From CAZEFK01 sp964511405 (GTDB lineage Bacteria; Pseudomonadota; Alphaproteobacteria; Elsterales; Elsteraceae): a stretch of 30,279 nucleotides of DNA. Positions 6,515 to 13,957 of this stretch are shown in pieces. Numbering within the stretch: position 1 is the stretch's first letter; each line of letters starts with the position of its first letter. The stretch covers positions 1-30,279 of the forward strand of contig CAZEFK010000080.1 of assembly GCA_964511405.1 (NCBI GenBank), written 5' to 3'. The position numbers were made by a program, and so were the translations under genes. The notes under the pieces were generated by a model. That model ran no database searches. It was not told where the DNA came from and saw only the letters and a program-made list of their open reading frames with translations.

Positions 6515-8044
6515 ATGCTGGACGTGCCCGGCAGCAGCGCCGCGGTCATCGGACCACACTCGGATGAGGCCGAGGCCGCCGTTCTGGGCAGCATCATGTG
6601 CGCGCCCAACGTTTACGAAAAGGTCTCTGGCTTCTTGTGCGCCGAGCACTTCGCCAGCCGGGCGCACGGTCGGATCTATGCTGCGATCGCGCACCTAGTC
6701 GAGCGCGGTCGGTCGCCGGACCCGATCACGCTGAAGCAGTTCTTCGAGACCGACCAGGACTTGGAGAGCATCGGCGGATGGGACTACCTGAAGCGGCTGG
6801 CCCGATCCGAAAGCAGCATCGTCAACGCCGCCGACTACGGCCGGATGGTGTTCGACATGGCACGCCAGCGCACGGCGCTAGCGATGCTCGACGCCGCGCG
6901 CCAAGCCATCCTCGACCGGGCGCTCGACTCGCCGCAGAAGCTGGCGGCGGCCGGCGAAATCCTGGCCGAGCTGGCGTCCGATGGCGGCACGGACACCGCA
7001 TTCGACATCACCGTCGCTTCGCAGCTGGCCGGCCAGGACGTGCCAGAGCGCCCCTGGCTGGTGCGCGACTGGATCCCACGGCGCCAGGTCACCCTGCTGA
7101 CCGGCGACGGCGGCGTCGGCAAGTCGCTGCTCGGCCTTCAGCTGATGGTCGCCGCCAGCGCCGGTACGCCGTGGCTCGGCCTGAGCGTCGAGCCGCTGCG
7201 CTCGTTCGGGGTGTTCGCCGAGGACGATGACGCCGAGCTCCACGCGCGCCTCGTCGATGTTGCGGCCGGCGCTGAGGTCGACCTACGGGAGCTCGACGGC
7301 CTCGCCTATCGGTCGGCCGTGGTCGACCCCTGCGAGCTGGTCGAGATCGACGCCGTCACCGGCCAGCTTCGGCCAACCGCCTATTGGGCTTGGCTGCAAC
7401 GCACGGTGACGGCGCATGGCGCCCGCCTGGTGCTGCTCGACGCGGCCACGAACCTCTACGGCGGCGACGAGATCAAGCGGCGCCACGTCAATGCCTTCCT
7501 GGTGCTGCTCCGGCGGCTCGCCATCGAGATCGACGGGGTCGTCTTGCTGCTGGCCCATCCAAGCGCGCAGGGCATCTCGACTGGCTCGGGCTTGTCGGGC
7601 TCGACGCACTGGAACAACGCGGTCCGGTCGCGGCTCTACTTCACCCGCGAGACCGGCGAGGACGCCGACCCCGACGTGCGCGTGCTATCGCGCCTCAAGG
7701 CGAACTATGCGGGCGCCGGCGACAGTCTGCGCGTCCGCTGGGCCCAAGGCGCCTTCGCCGCCCTCGACGCGCCCGGCAGCCTCGATCGACAGATCGCCAG
7801 CAGCAAGGCCGACCGCCTGTTCCTGGCGCTGTTGGGCAGCACCTATGCCGCCGGCACCTGGGTCTGTCCGAACCCGACCGCGCGGAACTATGCCCCGACG
7901 GTGTTCGCCAAGCACCCGGAGCGCGACGGCCTCGGCAAGCCGGCTTTCGAGGGCGCCATGCACCGCCTGATCAAGGTCGGAACGGTCGTGGTCGAGACCT
8001 ATGGCCGGCCATCCGAGCCGCGCCACCGGCTGGCGCTGGGATGA
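6515..8044 (+). CDS. DnaB-N domain fused to RepA/AAA_25-type ATPase, putative replicative helicase
   Basis: 509 residues. Residues about 14-115 (SDEAEAAVLGSIMCAPNVYE ... ADYGRMV) form a DnaB-type N-terminal helicase domain. After a linker, WLVRDWIPRRQVTLLTGDGG begins a RecA-like core: Walker A G197-DGGVGK-S204, Walker B LVLLDA with D309, and LLLAHPS near 350 as the sensor strand. This core resembles RSF1010 RepA / AAA_25 proteins more than the DnaB C-terminal domain. The last about 90 residues look like a winged helix (FLALLGSTYAAGTWV ... AMHRLIKVGTVV). The gene is directly coupled to the PC4-like gene and to the next ORF. It probably unwinds the element's origin or drives its fork; no primase motif is visible. 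Confidence 0.87.
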   Translation: MLDVPGSSAAVIGPHSDEAEAAVLGSIMCAPNVYEKVSGFLCAEHFASRAHGRIYAAIAHLVERGRSPDPITLKQFFETDQDLESIGGWDYLKRLARSESSIVNAADYGRMVFDMARQRTALAMLDAARQAILDRALDSPQKLAAAGEILAELASDGGTDTAFDITVASQLAGQDVPERPWLVRDWIPRRQVTLLTGDGGVGKSLLGLQLMVAASAGTPWLGLSVEPLRSFGVFAEDDDAELHARLVDVAAGAEVDLRELDGLAYRSAVVDPCELVEIDAVTGQLRPTAYWAWLQRTVTAHGARLVLLDAATNLYGGDEIKRRHVNAFLVLLRRLAIEIDGVVLLLAHPSAQGISTGSGLSGSTHWNNAVRSRLYFTRETGEDADPDVRVLSRLKANYAGAGDSLRVRWAQGAFAALDAPGSLDRQIASSKADRLFLALLGSTYAAGTWVCPNPTARNYAPTVFAKHPERDGLGKPAFEGAMHRLIKVGTVVVETYGRPSEPRHRLALG

Positions 8045-8307
8045 CGCGAGACATGCAAGACACGCATGGCTCGGGCCGTCGGACCCCGTCGCACCCCACA
8101 AAAACGTATAGCTCGGGGCGTCGCACATCCGTCGCACCCGTATCGGACATGGCCGAAAAGAGCGTCGCTCATGCGTCGGACCCCGTCGCACAGGCGCGTC
8201 GGTCTTACCCCCCATACCCCCCAGCCGGTGCGACGCGCACCACCGCGCTCGGGGCGCGGCGCGCGCCGGTCCCGGCTTGGGCACCTGGAAGCGGTCTTGA
8301 TGCCTGA
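8041..8307 (+). CDS. Small low-complexity hypothetical protein (88 aa)
   Basis: Begins at an ATGA overlap with the helicase stop. The protein is disordered-looking, rich in Arg, Ser, Thr and Pro (HGSGRRTPSHPTKTYSSGRR), and most of its DNA is made of short GTCGCAC-type repeats. It may be a real linker gene in the coupled chain, or the reading frame may survive only because the repeats act as DNA sites. I recognise no family. A different frame (ATG 8066) is also open here, but its true gene starts at 8300. Confidence 0.45.
   Translation: MTRDMQDTHGSGRRTPSHPTKTYSSGRRTSVAPVSDMAEKSVAHASDPVAQARRSYPPYPPAGATRTTALGARRAPVPAWAPGSGLDA
8078..8234. repeat. Cluster of GTCGCAC repeats, possible iteron-like region
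   Basis: GTCGCAC occurs at 8088-8094, 8120-8126, 8131-8137 and 8185-8191, with an inverted copy GTGCGAC at 8228-8234. The longer unit GTCGGACCCCGTCGCAC is present exactly at 8078-8094 and 8175-8191. The cluster lies just after the helicase gene, where many phages and satellites carry their origin. Coding low complexity is the alternative explanation. Confidence 0.5.
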
Positions 8308-8518
8308 CACAGCCTCGATAGCACCTCATCGCCGCGCCGAGCTGGCGACCGCCCGCCACCTCGCCGAACTGGTCGACCGGCACGCCGACGAGACCGGCTG
8401 TCCGGTCCGAGCGCTGCGCCTTGCCGCGGAGGCAGGTGACCCGGTGGCCGCCGGGTTCCTGGTGCAGCTGTGGAGCCGCCGCTTGGCGCCGCTGCCCGCG
8501 GCGAGCCCGCGCCCGTGA
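8300..8518 (+). CDS. Small hypothetical helical protein (72 aa)
   Basis: ATG at 8300 overlaps the previous stop by 8 bp; the stop overlaps the next GTG start. Mostly helical: RRAELATARHLAELVDRHAD, then RALRLAAEAGDPVAAGFLVQ. No family recognised. The same frame is open upstream to 8066, but the compositional change and the coupled start favour 8300. Confidence 0.55.
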   Translation: MPDTASIAPHRRAELATARHLAELVDRHADETGCPVRALRLAAEAGDPVAAGFLVQLWSRRLAPLPAASPRP

Positions 8519-8757
8519 CCCGCCGCCCCGCCTCACGCCGGCCGAGGTCGGCCGAGCTGGCCGCCATCGCCGGGCGGCAGGCGCCGTCGCCGTCGGCCGC
8601 AGCGCTCGAGCGGGCCCAGGCGGCCCTGCAGCTGCAGGCGATCCTCACCCGCCAGCTCGATGCCAACTGCGCCGTCGAGGTGCTGCACCTGTCGGCTGAT
8701 CGCGACGGCGTGGCGGCCACCTACCCGGCGCGTCTGACCTGCGAGGCCGCACGATGA
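8515..8757 (+). CDS. Small hypothetical protein (80 aa)
   Basis: GTG start at 8515 overlaps the preceding stop (GTGA); the end overlaps the next ATG (ATGA at 8754). An Arg/Pro-rich start is followed by a helix (SAAALERAQAALQLQAILTR) and a more ordered C-terminal part (CAVEVLHLSADRDGVAATYP). The protein resembles no family I know. The evidence for a gene is the uninterrupted overlap chain and the amphipathic helix. Confidence 0.5.
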   Translation: MTRRPASRRPRSAELAAIAGRQAPSPSAAALERAQAALQLQAILTRQLDANCAVEVLHLSADRDGVAATYPARLTCEAAR

Positions 8758-8903
8758 CAGGCCGCCCGCCCCGTCACCGCCCGTCGGCTGCCGCGCTGGC
8801 CGCCGCGGCCGCGGCCGAGGCGCCACTCGCCCGCCCGGCCGAGCCGGCGCCGGCGGCGCGGCGGGGCGACCAGGTCGCCGCCGACGGCACCGCCCGGCCG
8901 TGA
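8754..8903 (+). CDS. Very small Ala/Pro/Arg-rich ORF (49 aa)
   Basis: ATG at 8754 overlaps the previous stop; its TGA at 8901-8903 overlaps the next GTG. The peptide (MTGRPPRHRPSAAALAAAAA, then Ala/Glu/Pro-rich) has no recognisable structure. It may be a translated linker keeping ribosomes coupled, or a real small peptide. High GC makes chance open frames common, so confidence is low. Confidence 0.35.
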   Translation: MTGRPPRHRPSAAALAAAAAAEAPLARPAEPAPAARRGDQVAADGTARP

Positions 8904-9271
8904 CCGCCACCCGGGTCTCGGTCGACCAGGTCGTGGACCGACTGACCGCGGCCGAGCTGGCAGCGCTCGCCGACGTGGCCAGCGATCTCGGGCCGGCCCT
9001 GCGCCAGGCGCGTCTCGCCCGGCGCGACGAGGCCGTGCGCGCGGCCGAGGCCCATTACCCCAGCCGCCGGCGGACCGCCGCTGCAGCAGCGCTGGCCCAG
9101 GACCTCGCGCGCTACTTGGCGGGCCCGTGGCTGGTGGAGCGCGCGCCCGATCAGCTTCCGCCGGCCTCACCGCACCGCCGGCTGCTGCGGACGATCGCCC
9201 TGCTGAACGGCGGCGCGGCGCTCGGCTGGCGCCAGGTCCTGCGCATCTGGGACGGCGCGCGCGACGGGTAG
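8900..9271 (+). CDS. Hypothetical protein (123 aa)
   Basis: GTG start at 8900 in a GTGA overlap. The N-terminal third is a helix (VDQVVDRLTAAELAALADVA), the middle is Arg/Ala-rich, and the C-terminus (PHRRLLRTIALLNGGAALGW, then RQVLRIWDG) looks like a compact conserved motif. It is the last gene of the coupled chain starting at 5847. I do not recognise the family. A helical DNA-associated protein is possible, but this is only an impression. Confidence 0.65.
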   Translation: MTATRVSVDQVVDRLTAAELAALADVASDLGPALRQARLARRDEAVRAAEAHYPSRRRTAAAAALAQDLARYLAGPWLVERAPDQLPPASPHRRLLRTIALLNGGAALGWRQVLRIWDGARDG

Positions 9272-9276
9272 CCGAG

Positions 9277-9305
9277 TTTGTCGGGCGCCCCCTGGTTCCG
9301 ACAAA
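9277..9305 (+). terminator. Stem-loop after the early operon
   Basis: TTTGTCGG (9277-9284) pairs perfectly with CCGACAAA (9298-9305) around a 13-base loop, 5 bp after the stop at 9271. There is no T run after it, so it may be a weak terminator or an mRNA processing or stability element separating the early genes from the tape-measure gene. Confidence 0.45.
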
Positions 9306-9362
9306 GCCAGGCGGCGATGGTCGATCAGACCGACCGGGCAAGAGCGAGACGAGACCGAGCTG

Positions 9363-10436
9363 ATGGCCAACGTTTTCACCATCTCGATCACCGCAATCGA
9401 CAACGCCACAGCTGTCGTCGGCAGGGTCAATAAGGCGATCGCGTCGGTGACGGCACCCATCGCGAAGATCCAGGCCTCGACGAATGCCCTGAGCCGCGAG
9501 ATGGGCATCGGTCGCCTGGCGAAATCCATCAGCGAGGTCGGCAAGGCGGCGGCCAAGGTCGGCGGCGAGCTGGGCAAGCTGGGCGCGCCGATCGCCGCCT
9601 TCGTCTCGCTGGGCAGCGTGGCCGCGATCGGCGCAATGGCCGAGGAATGGGGCCGGCTCGGCTCGGAGATCGGGCGCACGGCCGCGACCCTCGGTCTGTC
9701 GACCGGCCAGCTGCAGGGCCTGCGCGGCGCCGCCCAGGCGGCGGGCGTCTCGGCCGAGAGCATGACGGGCGGCCTGAAGCGCCTGGGCGACACAATGGAA
9801 GACGCCCTGTACGGGCGCAACCAGGACGCCCTGGCCATGATGCAGCGCCTTGGCCTGCAGATCCGGCGGACCTCGGACGGCGCTATTGACACCGCCGGGT
9901 CCTTCCGCGACCTGGCCGACGCCATCAGCCACATCAAGAGCCCCCAGGTGCAGGCGCTGGTCGCCCGCACCTTCGGCCTTGAGGACCTGCTGCCGCTGCT
10001 GCGCCAAGGCTCCAAAGGCATCGAGGCCTATGAGCGCCGCTTCGTCCACTTCCGCGGCGTCATGGGGCCGAACGCGATCGCCGCGGCGGACCGGTTCCGC
10101 CAGAGCATGGTCGACCTCGGATGGGCGATTCAGGGCACGCGCAACGCCATCGGCGACAAGCTCATCCCCATCGTGCAGCCCCTGGTCGACGGCCTGGCGG
10201 AATGGATCGCGGCCAACCGCGAGCTGATCGCGGTCGATGTCGCGGGCTTCGCCCGAGGCATTGGAAGCAGATCGACCGGGTCGTGTCCCTGGTCAGCGAT
10301 GCGGCCGACAAGATCGGGAGCGCATTTCGCTGGGCGACCGGCGCGCGGCCACGGCCGACCGCCCCGGCGGCAGGATCGAACCCCGCGCCGGGACCGCGGG
10401 CGACGCCTTCGCCCCAGCAGGGCGAAGGCGACCTGA
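9363..10436 (+). CDS. Phage tail tape-measure-like protein, N-terminal part (frameshifted)
   Basis: About the first 299 codons read as a tape-measure protein: ISITAIDNATAVVGRVNKAI at the N-terminus (the 'AIDNATAPIRRINR' motif), long helical segments with glycine-rich hydrophobic stretches (GELGKLGAPIAAFVSLGS), then LGLSTGQLQGLRGAAQAAGV and a 'RLGDTMEDAL' region typical of siphovirus and myovirus tape measures. Near 10260 the frame changes: after ...GFARGI the reading continues sensibly only in another frame (WKQIDRVVSLVSDAADKI), so the last about 58 residues of this ORF (to 10436) are out-of-frame, Arg-rich noise. A single missing base explains it. No heptanucleotide slippery site is obvious. 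No GC-rich strong Shine-Dalgarno precedes the ATG at 9363 (GAGACGAGACCGAGCTG). Confidence 0.8.
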   Translation: MANVFTISITAIDNATAVVGRVNKAIASVTAPIAKIQASTNALSREMGIGRLAKSISEVGKAAAKVGGELGKLGAPIAAFVSLGSVAAIGAMAEEWGRLGSEIGRTAATLGLSTGQLQGLRGAAQAAGVSAESMTGGLKRLGDTMEDALYGRNQDALAMMQRLGLQIRRTSDGAIDTAGSFRDLADAISHIKSPQVQALVARTFGLEDLLPLLRQGSKGIEAYERRFVHFRGVMGPNAIAAADRFRQSMVDLGWAIQGTRNAIGDKLIPIVQPLVDGLAEWIAANRELIAVDVAGFARGIGSRSTGSCPWSAMRPTRSGAHFAGRPARGHGRPPRRQDRTPRRDRGRRLRPSRAKAT

Positions 10437-11173
10437 GCGGCCCATCGATCTCCCCCGGCGAAGCCTGGCGCCGGCGGCCGCCGGTTAACCAGAACGGCGC
10501 CACCCGGGGTGAGCTGCAGAACAACCCGACCAACCTGCGCGGCTGGGGCAACAACCCGGTCTTGGGCGGCTTCGCGGCGTTCCCCACCCCCGTCGATGGC
10601 CTGAGCGCCGCTATCGGCAATCTGGTCGCCAAGCAGGACCGCCACGGCCTCAACACCGTCGCCGACATCATCGGCGACGCGAAATGGGACTGGGCGCCGG
10701 CCGCCGACGGCAACAACGTCCCGGCCTACGTGGCCAACGTCGCCGGCCGGACCGGCTTCGGCCCGCGGCAGCCGCTGGACCTGCACGACCCCGTCGTCGT
10801 GATGCGGATGATCAAGGCGATCGTCCCGCAGGAAATCGGCCGCCAGCCCTATGGCGACGATGTCTATCAGGCCGCCCTGGCCGATCGGTTCGCGCGCCTG
10901 GGCCTGCCGGTGGCCAGCGCGGCCCCGGTCACGCCGGCGGCGCCGCCCATTGCGACGCCCTACGCCCCGGCGCCAGGCGCAGCGACGGCCGCAAGTCCGG
11001 CGGCACCGGCCGCCGCCCCGGTGGCCCCTGGCACCGACCAGCAGCAGGGCAAAGTCGTGGTCGAGGTCAACTTCCGCGGCGCGCCTCCGGGAACGCGGGT
11101 CGATACCCAGACCATGGGCGGTGTCGTGGCGGACACCAGGATTGGCTACAGCATGGGGAGCGCGGTCGGATGA
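10259..11173 (+). pseudogene. Frame-shifted remainder of the tape-measure protein, with a lysozyme/P5-like domain
   Basis: This is the 3' part of the 9363 gene in its second frame; with one base restored the protein would be about 603 residues. After a linker, NQNGATRGELQNNPTNLRGW (from about 10490) starts a domain resembling the 'NNP-N-R' start of structural protein P5 / phage lytic-transglycosylase-like proteins, continuing GLSAAIGNLVAKQDRHGLNT, then VADIIGDAKWDWAPAADGNN and VPAYVANVAGRTGFGP. Such domains cut peptidoglycan during DNA entry. A Pro/Ala-rich linker leads to a strand-rich tail (KVVVEVNFRGAPPGTRVDTQ). The stop overlaps the next ATG (ATGA at 11170), so the downstream genes belong to the same operon. 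The P5 assignment is from pattern recognition. Confidence 0.7.
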
Positions 11174-11580
11174 TCGACCTCGACCGCCTCCCGCTGGGCG
11201 GCTTCCGGCGGGTCAAGGCCGAGATCCGCACGCTGATCGCGCAGTTGCCCGGCGCAGCGATCAAGGACGCCGCCGACGTCGCTGGATCCGCTGCCGAGGT
11301 CTTGGCCGGCCTGGACGCCATCAAGGTGCAGCGCGCCGCAGTCGACCGGTTCATCGCCTCGGCACAGCGCCGGCGCCGCGCCTTCCTGTTGGCCGGCGAC
11401 GACCGGGCCCTCGACCGGCTGGAGCGCCGTCTTGATGCCGCCTACCGCGAATCCGAACGGCTTGAGCTGGCCGAGGAAGTGCTGCTCCAGCGCCTAGAGG
11501 CGGCGCGCCGGCCGACGGCAAAGCGCCTACGGCCCACTGCCGCCGCCGCGAACCGCCCCACCAAAGGGACCGCCCTATGA
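11170..11580 (+). CDS. Coiled-coil hypothetical protein (136 aa)
   Basis: Starts at an ATGA overlap with the tape-measure gene. The N-terminal half (DLDRLPLGGFRRVKAEIRTL) is helical; from about residue 60 on it is a long, highly charged coiled coil (RRRAFLLAGDDRALDRLERR, LDAAYRESERLELAEEVLLQ). Coupling to the tape-measure gene suggests a tail-assembly chaperone or particle-related role, but it does not match known chaperone sequences. No family recognised. Confidence 0.65.
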   Translation: MIDLDRLPLGGFRRVKAEIRTLIAQLPGAAIKDAADVAGSAAEVLAGLDAIKVQRAAVDRFIASAQRRRRAFLLAGDDRALDRLERRLDAAYRESERLELAEEVLLQRLEAARRPTAKRLRPTAAAANRPTKGTAL

Positions 11581-12275
11581 AAATGCCAAACCTGCGCGGC
11601 CTTCTCGGCCGGCGCGCGCCGTTCACCGACCCGCCCCGGGTTCCTGCAGCTGCCGCGCCCGCCTTGGCGGCGCAGCCGATACCGCCCGGCATCTCGACGC
11701 CGACCGTTGCTGCGCGCGTATCCGCCATGACAGCGCCGTTCGCGCACCTGCTGGGCCTCGGCGGCCCCGTCGCCGAGACGATCACCGGCGCCGCGCGGCA
11801 GGCACGCCGCAAGCCGGCGCTGACGGCCGGCCATGCCGCGGCCGCACTGCCGGCACGGGGGACGCCCCAGTCGAGCCCGACGCAGCCGCGCCCGGTGAAG
11901 CGCGCCAAGCCGGCGGTGCTGCGGTTCGAGCATCTGCGCCTCGGCGCCGAACAGCGCCAGGCCGCCGCCGAGGCCGAGGCAGCCGAGCGCCAGCGTGAGG
12001 CAGACATGGACGCGCTCTATGGCGGTGACACGCTGGTGCGGTCGCCGAGTGTGCCCGCCGTCGCCGATCCGGCCAAACTGGCTCGCGCGATCACCCGGGC
12101 GGGCGAGAAGGTGCGCCAGCCGATGCAGGCGCCGGCGGCACCGACTGGCACCGCAGCGAAGATCATCGCCGCTGCCGAAGCGGCGCGGCGCCCGACCAGC
12201 GCGCCAGAACCGACCGGGCTCGCCGCGCAAATCATCGAGGCCGGCCGCAAGCGCCGGCGGGGGATCGGAGAATGA
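11577..12275 (+). CDS. Low-complexity hypothetical protein (232 aa), possibly particle-related
   Basis: ATGA overlap at its start and end. The protein is Ala/Pro-rich with short recognisable pieces: FAHLLGLGG near residue 58, a Gln/Glu/Ala coiled-coil segment (EQRQAAAEAEAAERQREADM), and a tandem C-terminal motif PTGTAAKIIAAAEAARRP ... PTGLAAQIIEAGRKRRRG in which the T-G-x-A-A-x-I-I-x-A unit is repeated. From memory, similar 'FAHLLGLG' and 'AAxIIxAGxxRRG' pieces occur in linker and tail regions of phage prohead proteases and scaffold-like proteins; I cannot confirm this. No catalytic residues are visible. Confidence 0.6.
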   Translation: MKMPNLRGLLGRRAPFTDPPRVPAAAAPALAAQPIPPGISTPTVAARVSAMTAPFAHLLGLGGPVAETITGAARQARRKPALTAGHAAAALPARGTPQSSPTQPRPVKRAKPAVLRFEHLRLGAEQRQAAAEAEAAERQREADMDALYGGDTLVRSPSVPAVADPAKLARAITRAGEKVRQPMQAPAAPTGTAAKIIAAAEAARRPTSAPEPTGLAAQIIEAGRKRRRGIGE

Positions 12276-12925
12276 CCAAGCACACGATCGAATCCCTCAC
12301 CGCCGACGTGGCCGAGCTGCGCAAGCGCGTTGCCGCGCTGGAGGCGGCGGCGGGGCCGGCCCAGCCCACGGGGGTGGCCGCGCCCCAGGCAGCGTCGGGC
12401 CGGCCCGCAGATGCCGGCGTGCCCCAGGCGCCATGGGACGAGCCGACACCGCGCCAGTTCGTCCTGTCACCCGTCATCGTGATGCCGACTCCAGACGAGC
12501 TGCGGCAGCGCTACGAGGCGGTGATTGCCGCTCACCTCGCGCTGAACTGGGAGCGGCCCGCCGCCGGGAGCAACCTGCCCGACGCCCATTACGCCGACGA
12601 GCACTACAGCGATTTCAAGCTCGCCTTCGAGTACATCGCCGGGATCTACCGCACCGAAGCCACCGACAAGCGGCTGGCGCCATTCACCTGGTGCGACCGG
12701 GTGCAGGACTGGCAGCGCGGGACCGGCCGTGGGTCCCGGCCGATCACCGTCCGGACGTTCGCAGCTGCTGCACTCGCCCACGGCGACGTGCTGGTCGAGC
12801 TCGGAGCCAATCCAGCGCTGCACGCCTTCGGGCTGAGCGCGCACACGGGTCGGCCGTCAGCGCTGGCCCGCGGCATGGAGCAGCGCATGCTGGATCCGAC
12901 GGCGGGCGCGCCGGCGCACCGGTGA
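12272..12925 (+). CDS. Hypothetical protein with N-terminal coiled coil (217 aa)
   Basis: ATGA overlap with the upstream gene. Residues 1-28 (TIESLTADVAELRKRVAALE) form a heptad coiled coil; a Pro/Ala linker follows, then an ordered domain from about 65 (PTPDELRQRYEAVIAAHLAL, NWERP, YADEHYSDFKLAFEYIAGIY, DRVQDWQRG, RSRPITVRTFAAAALAHGDV). Aromatic residues are conserved-looking but I know no family. It is the last gene of the operon; a long perfect stem-loop follows 66 bp after the stop. Confidence 0.65.
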   Translation: MTKHTIESLTADVAELRKRVAALEAAAGPAQPTGVAAPQAASGRPADAGVPQAPWDEPTPRQFVLSPVIVMPTPDELRQRYEAVIAAHLALNWERPAAGSNLPDAHYADEHYSDFKLAFEYIAGIYRTEATDKRLAPFTWCDRVQDWQRGTGRGSRPITVRTFAAAALAHGDVLVELGANPALHAFGLSAHTGRPSALARGMEQRMLDPTAGAPAHR

Positions 12926-12991
12926 GACCGAACGGTCAGCCTCGGATGCCGGCGCGCGACATCGGGCCGCCCACCGCCATCGTCTGATCGA

Positions 12992-13034
12992 GGGAGCGGG
13001 CGGGCGGTATCAGGTGGGCTGCCCGCCCGCTCCC
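12992..13034 (+). terminator. 14-bp perfect stem-loop after the tape-measure operon
   Basis: GGGAGCGGGCGGGC (12992-13005) pairs fully with GCCCGCCCGCTCCC (13021-13034) around a 15-base loop. A CT-rich tract follows rather than a T run. It is placed to end transcription from the 9363-12925 genes. Confidence 0.6.
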
Positions 13035-13328
13035 GGTCTCCCCTTCCCTGGCGCGACGCCGGGGCACCCTCCGGTGGCCACGCCCGGGTGGACGGTGACG
13101 CCAGAGTGGCGGGGCCCGGTTGGGGGGTAAGGACGGCGACAAGAGATCAGTCCCGCGGCCGACGCACACGAGGTCGTCGGATGCCAAGGCAGGCGAAGAG
13201 ATGACCGCCGAGACGAACCGGAACGACTGCCGCAAAATAAAAATGGGTCCTTCCTGCGACTTTTTTTATGCGGGCATTTCGCACGCGCGATGCTCGACCA
13301 GCTACGGGTTTCGAAAGGTGTGCGCATC
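13035..13328. other. Non-coding leader before the terminase-like gene
   Basis: No supported gene. The AT content rises sharply around 13235-13270, where an A-rich tract (AAAATAAAAATGGG) is followed by a run of seven T (13261-13267). This local AT island in GC-rich DNA probably holds the promoter of the gene at 13329, although no clean -35/-10 pair is seen. Together with 12926-13034 it forms a 403-base gap without a gene. Confidence 0.45.
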
Positions 13329-13934
13329 ATGGCAGGCGTGCGCAGGGCGGCGCTGACGGGGATCACGATCCGGGAATTCGCTCGGCGAGACGGCTGCAGC
13401 CCAACCTTGGTCCGGAAGGCTCTGACTGCCGGCAGGCTCATAGCTTTCGCCGACCGCAGCCTCGACCCCGCGCTCGTCGGGACCGACTGGCGCTGGACCA
13501 ACCGGCGTCGCGCGGACGCTGCGGACATCGGTGCGAACATGTCCGCAGCGGTGTTCGCGCGGTCGCTCGTCGACCGCACCAAGGCCGACGACGCCGACTT
13601 GGTCGCGTTCGTAGCTCAGGGCCTGGCCGGCCGCTACGCGTCGCTGGCCGAGGCCGAACGGGTCAAGGCGAACGCGCTCGCGCTCCGGCATGTCCTCGAA
13701 GTCCAGCGCGAGGCGGCGGCCCTGGTCGACCGGGAGGTCGCCGAGGCGATCATGCTCGAGGAGCACGAGGCCGCGCGCGAGGCCTGGATGAACTGGCCGG
13801 TCCGGGTCGCGCCGGCCATGGCCGCCGTCCTCGGCATCGACCCGGGGCGGCTCGTCGAGGCGTTGGCCGTGCATGTCGGCCAACAGATCGCCGACCTAGG
13901 CGAGCCGGACCCCGCCAGCTTGCACGGGGCCTGA
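13329..13934 (+). CDS. Small terminase subunit-like DNA-packaging protein (Nu1-like)
   Basis: 201 residues from ATG 13329, which has AAGGTG 8 bp upstream; an in-frame ATG at 13290 lacks a ribosome-binding site. Residues about 9-35 (ALTGITIREFARRDGCSPTL, VRKALTAGRLI) form a Nu1-like winged helix. The rest follows the small-terminase pattern: YASLAEAERVKANALALRHV, then VDREVAEAIMLEEHEAAREA, WMNWPVRVAPAMAAVLGIDP and VEALAVHVGQQIADLGEPD. In phages TerS recognises the pac or cos site for TerL; no large subunit is present here. Satellites that carry only TerS use it to redirect the helper's TerL to their DNA. The next gene converges on it with a 23-bp gap. A general 'elements of external origin' regulator is the alternative. 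Confidence 0.78.
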   Translation: MAGVRRAALTGITIREFARRDGCSPTLVRKALTAGRLIAFADRSLDPALVGTDWRWTNRRRADAADIGANMSAAVFARSLVDRTKADDADLVAFVAQGLAGRYASLAEAERVKANALALRHVLEVQREAAALVDREVAEAIMLEEHEAAREAWMNWPVRVAPAMAAVLGIDPGRLVEALAVHVGQQIADLGEPDPASLHGA

Positions 13935-13957
13935 TGGACGCGCCGACATCGTCACCG

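Noticed and set aside
10230..10270. Programmed ribosomal frameshift in the tape-measure gene
   Set aside because: No X-XXY-YYZ heptamer or obvious downstream structure at the junction; a simple indel is more likely. Kept as an open check in the findings.
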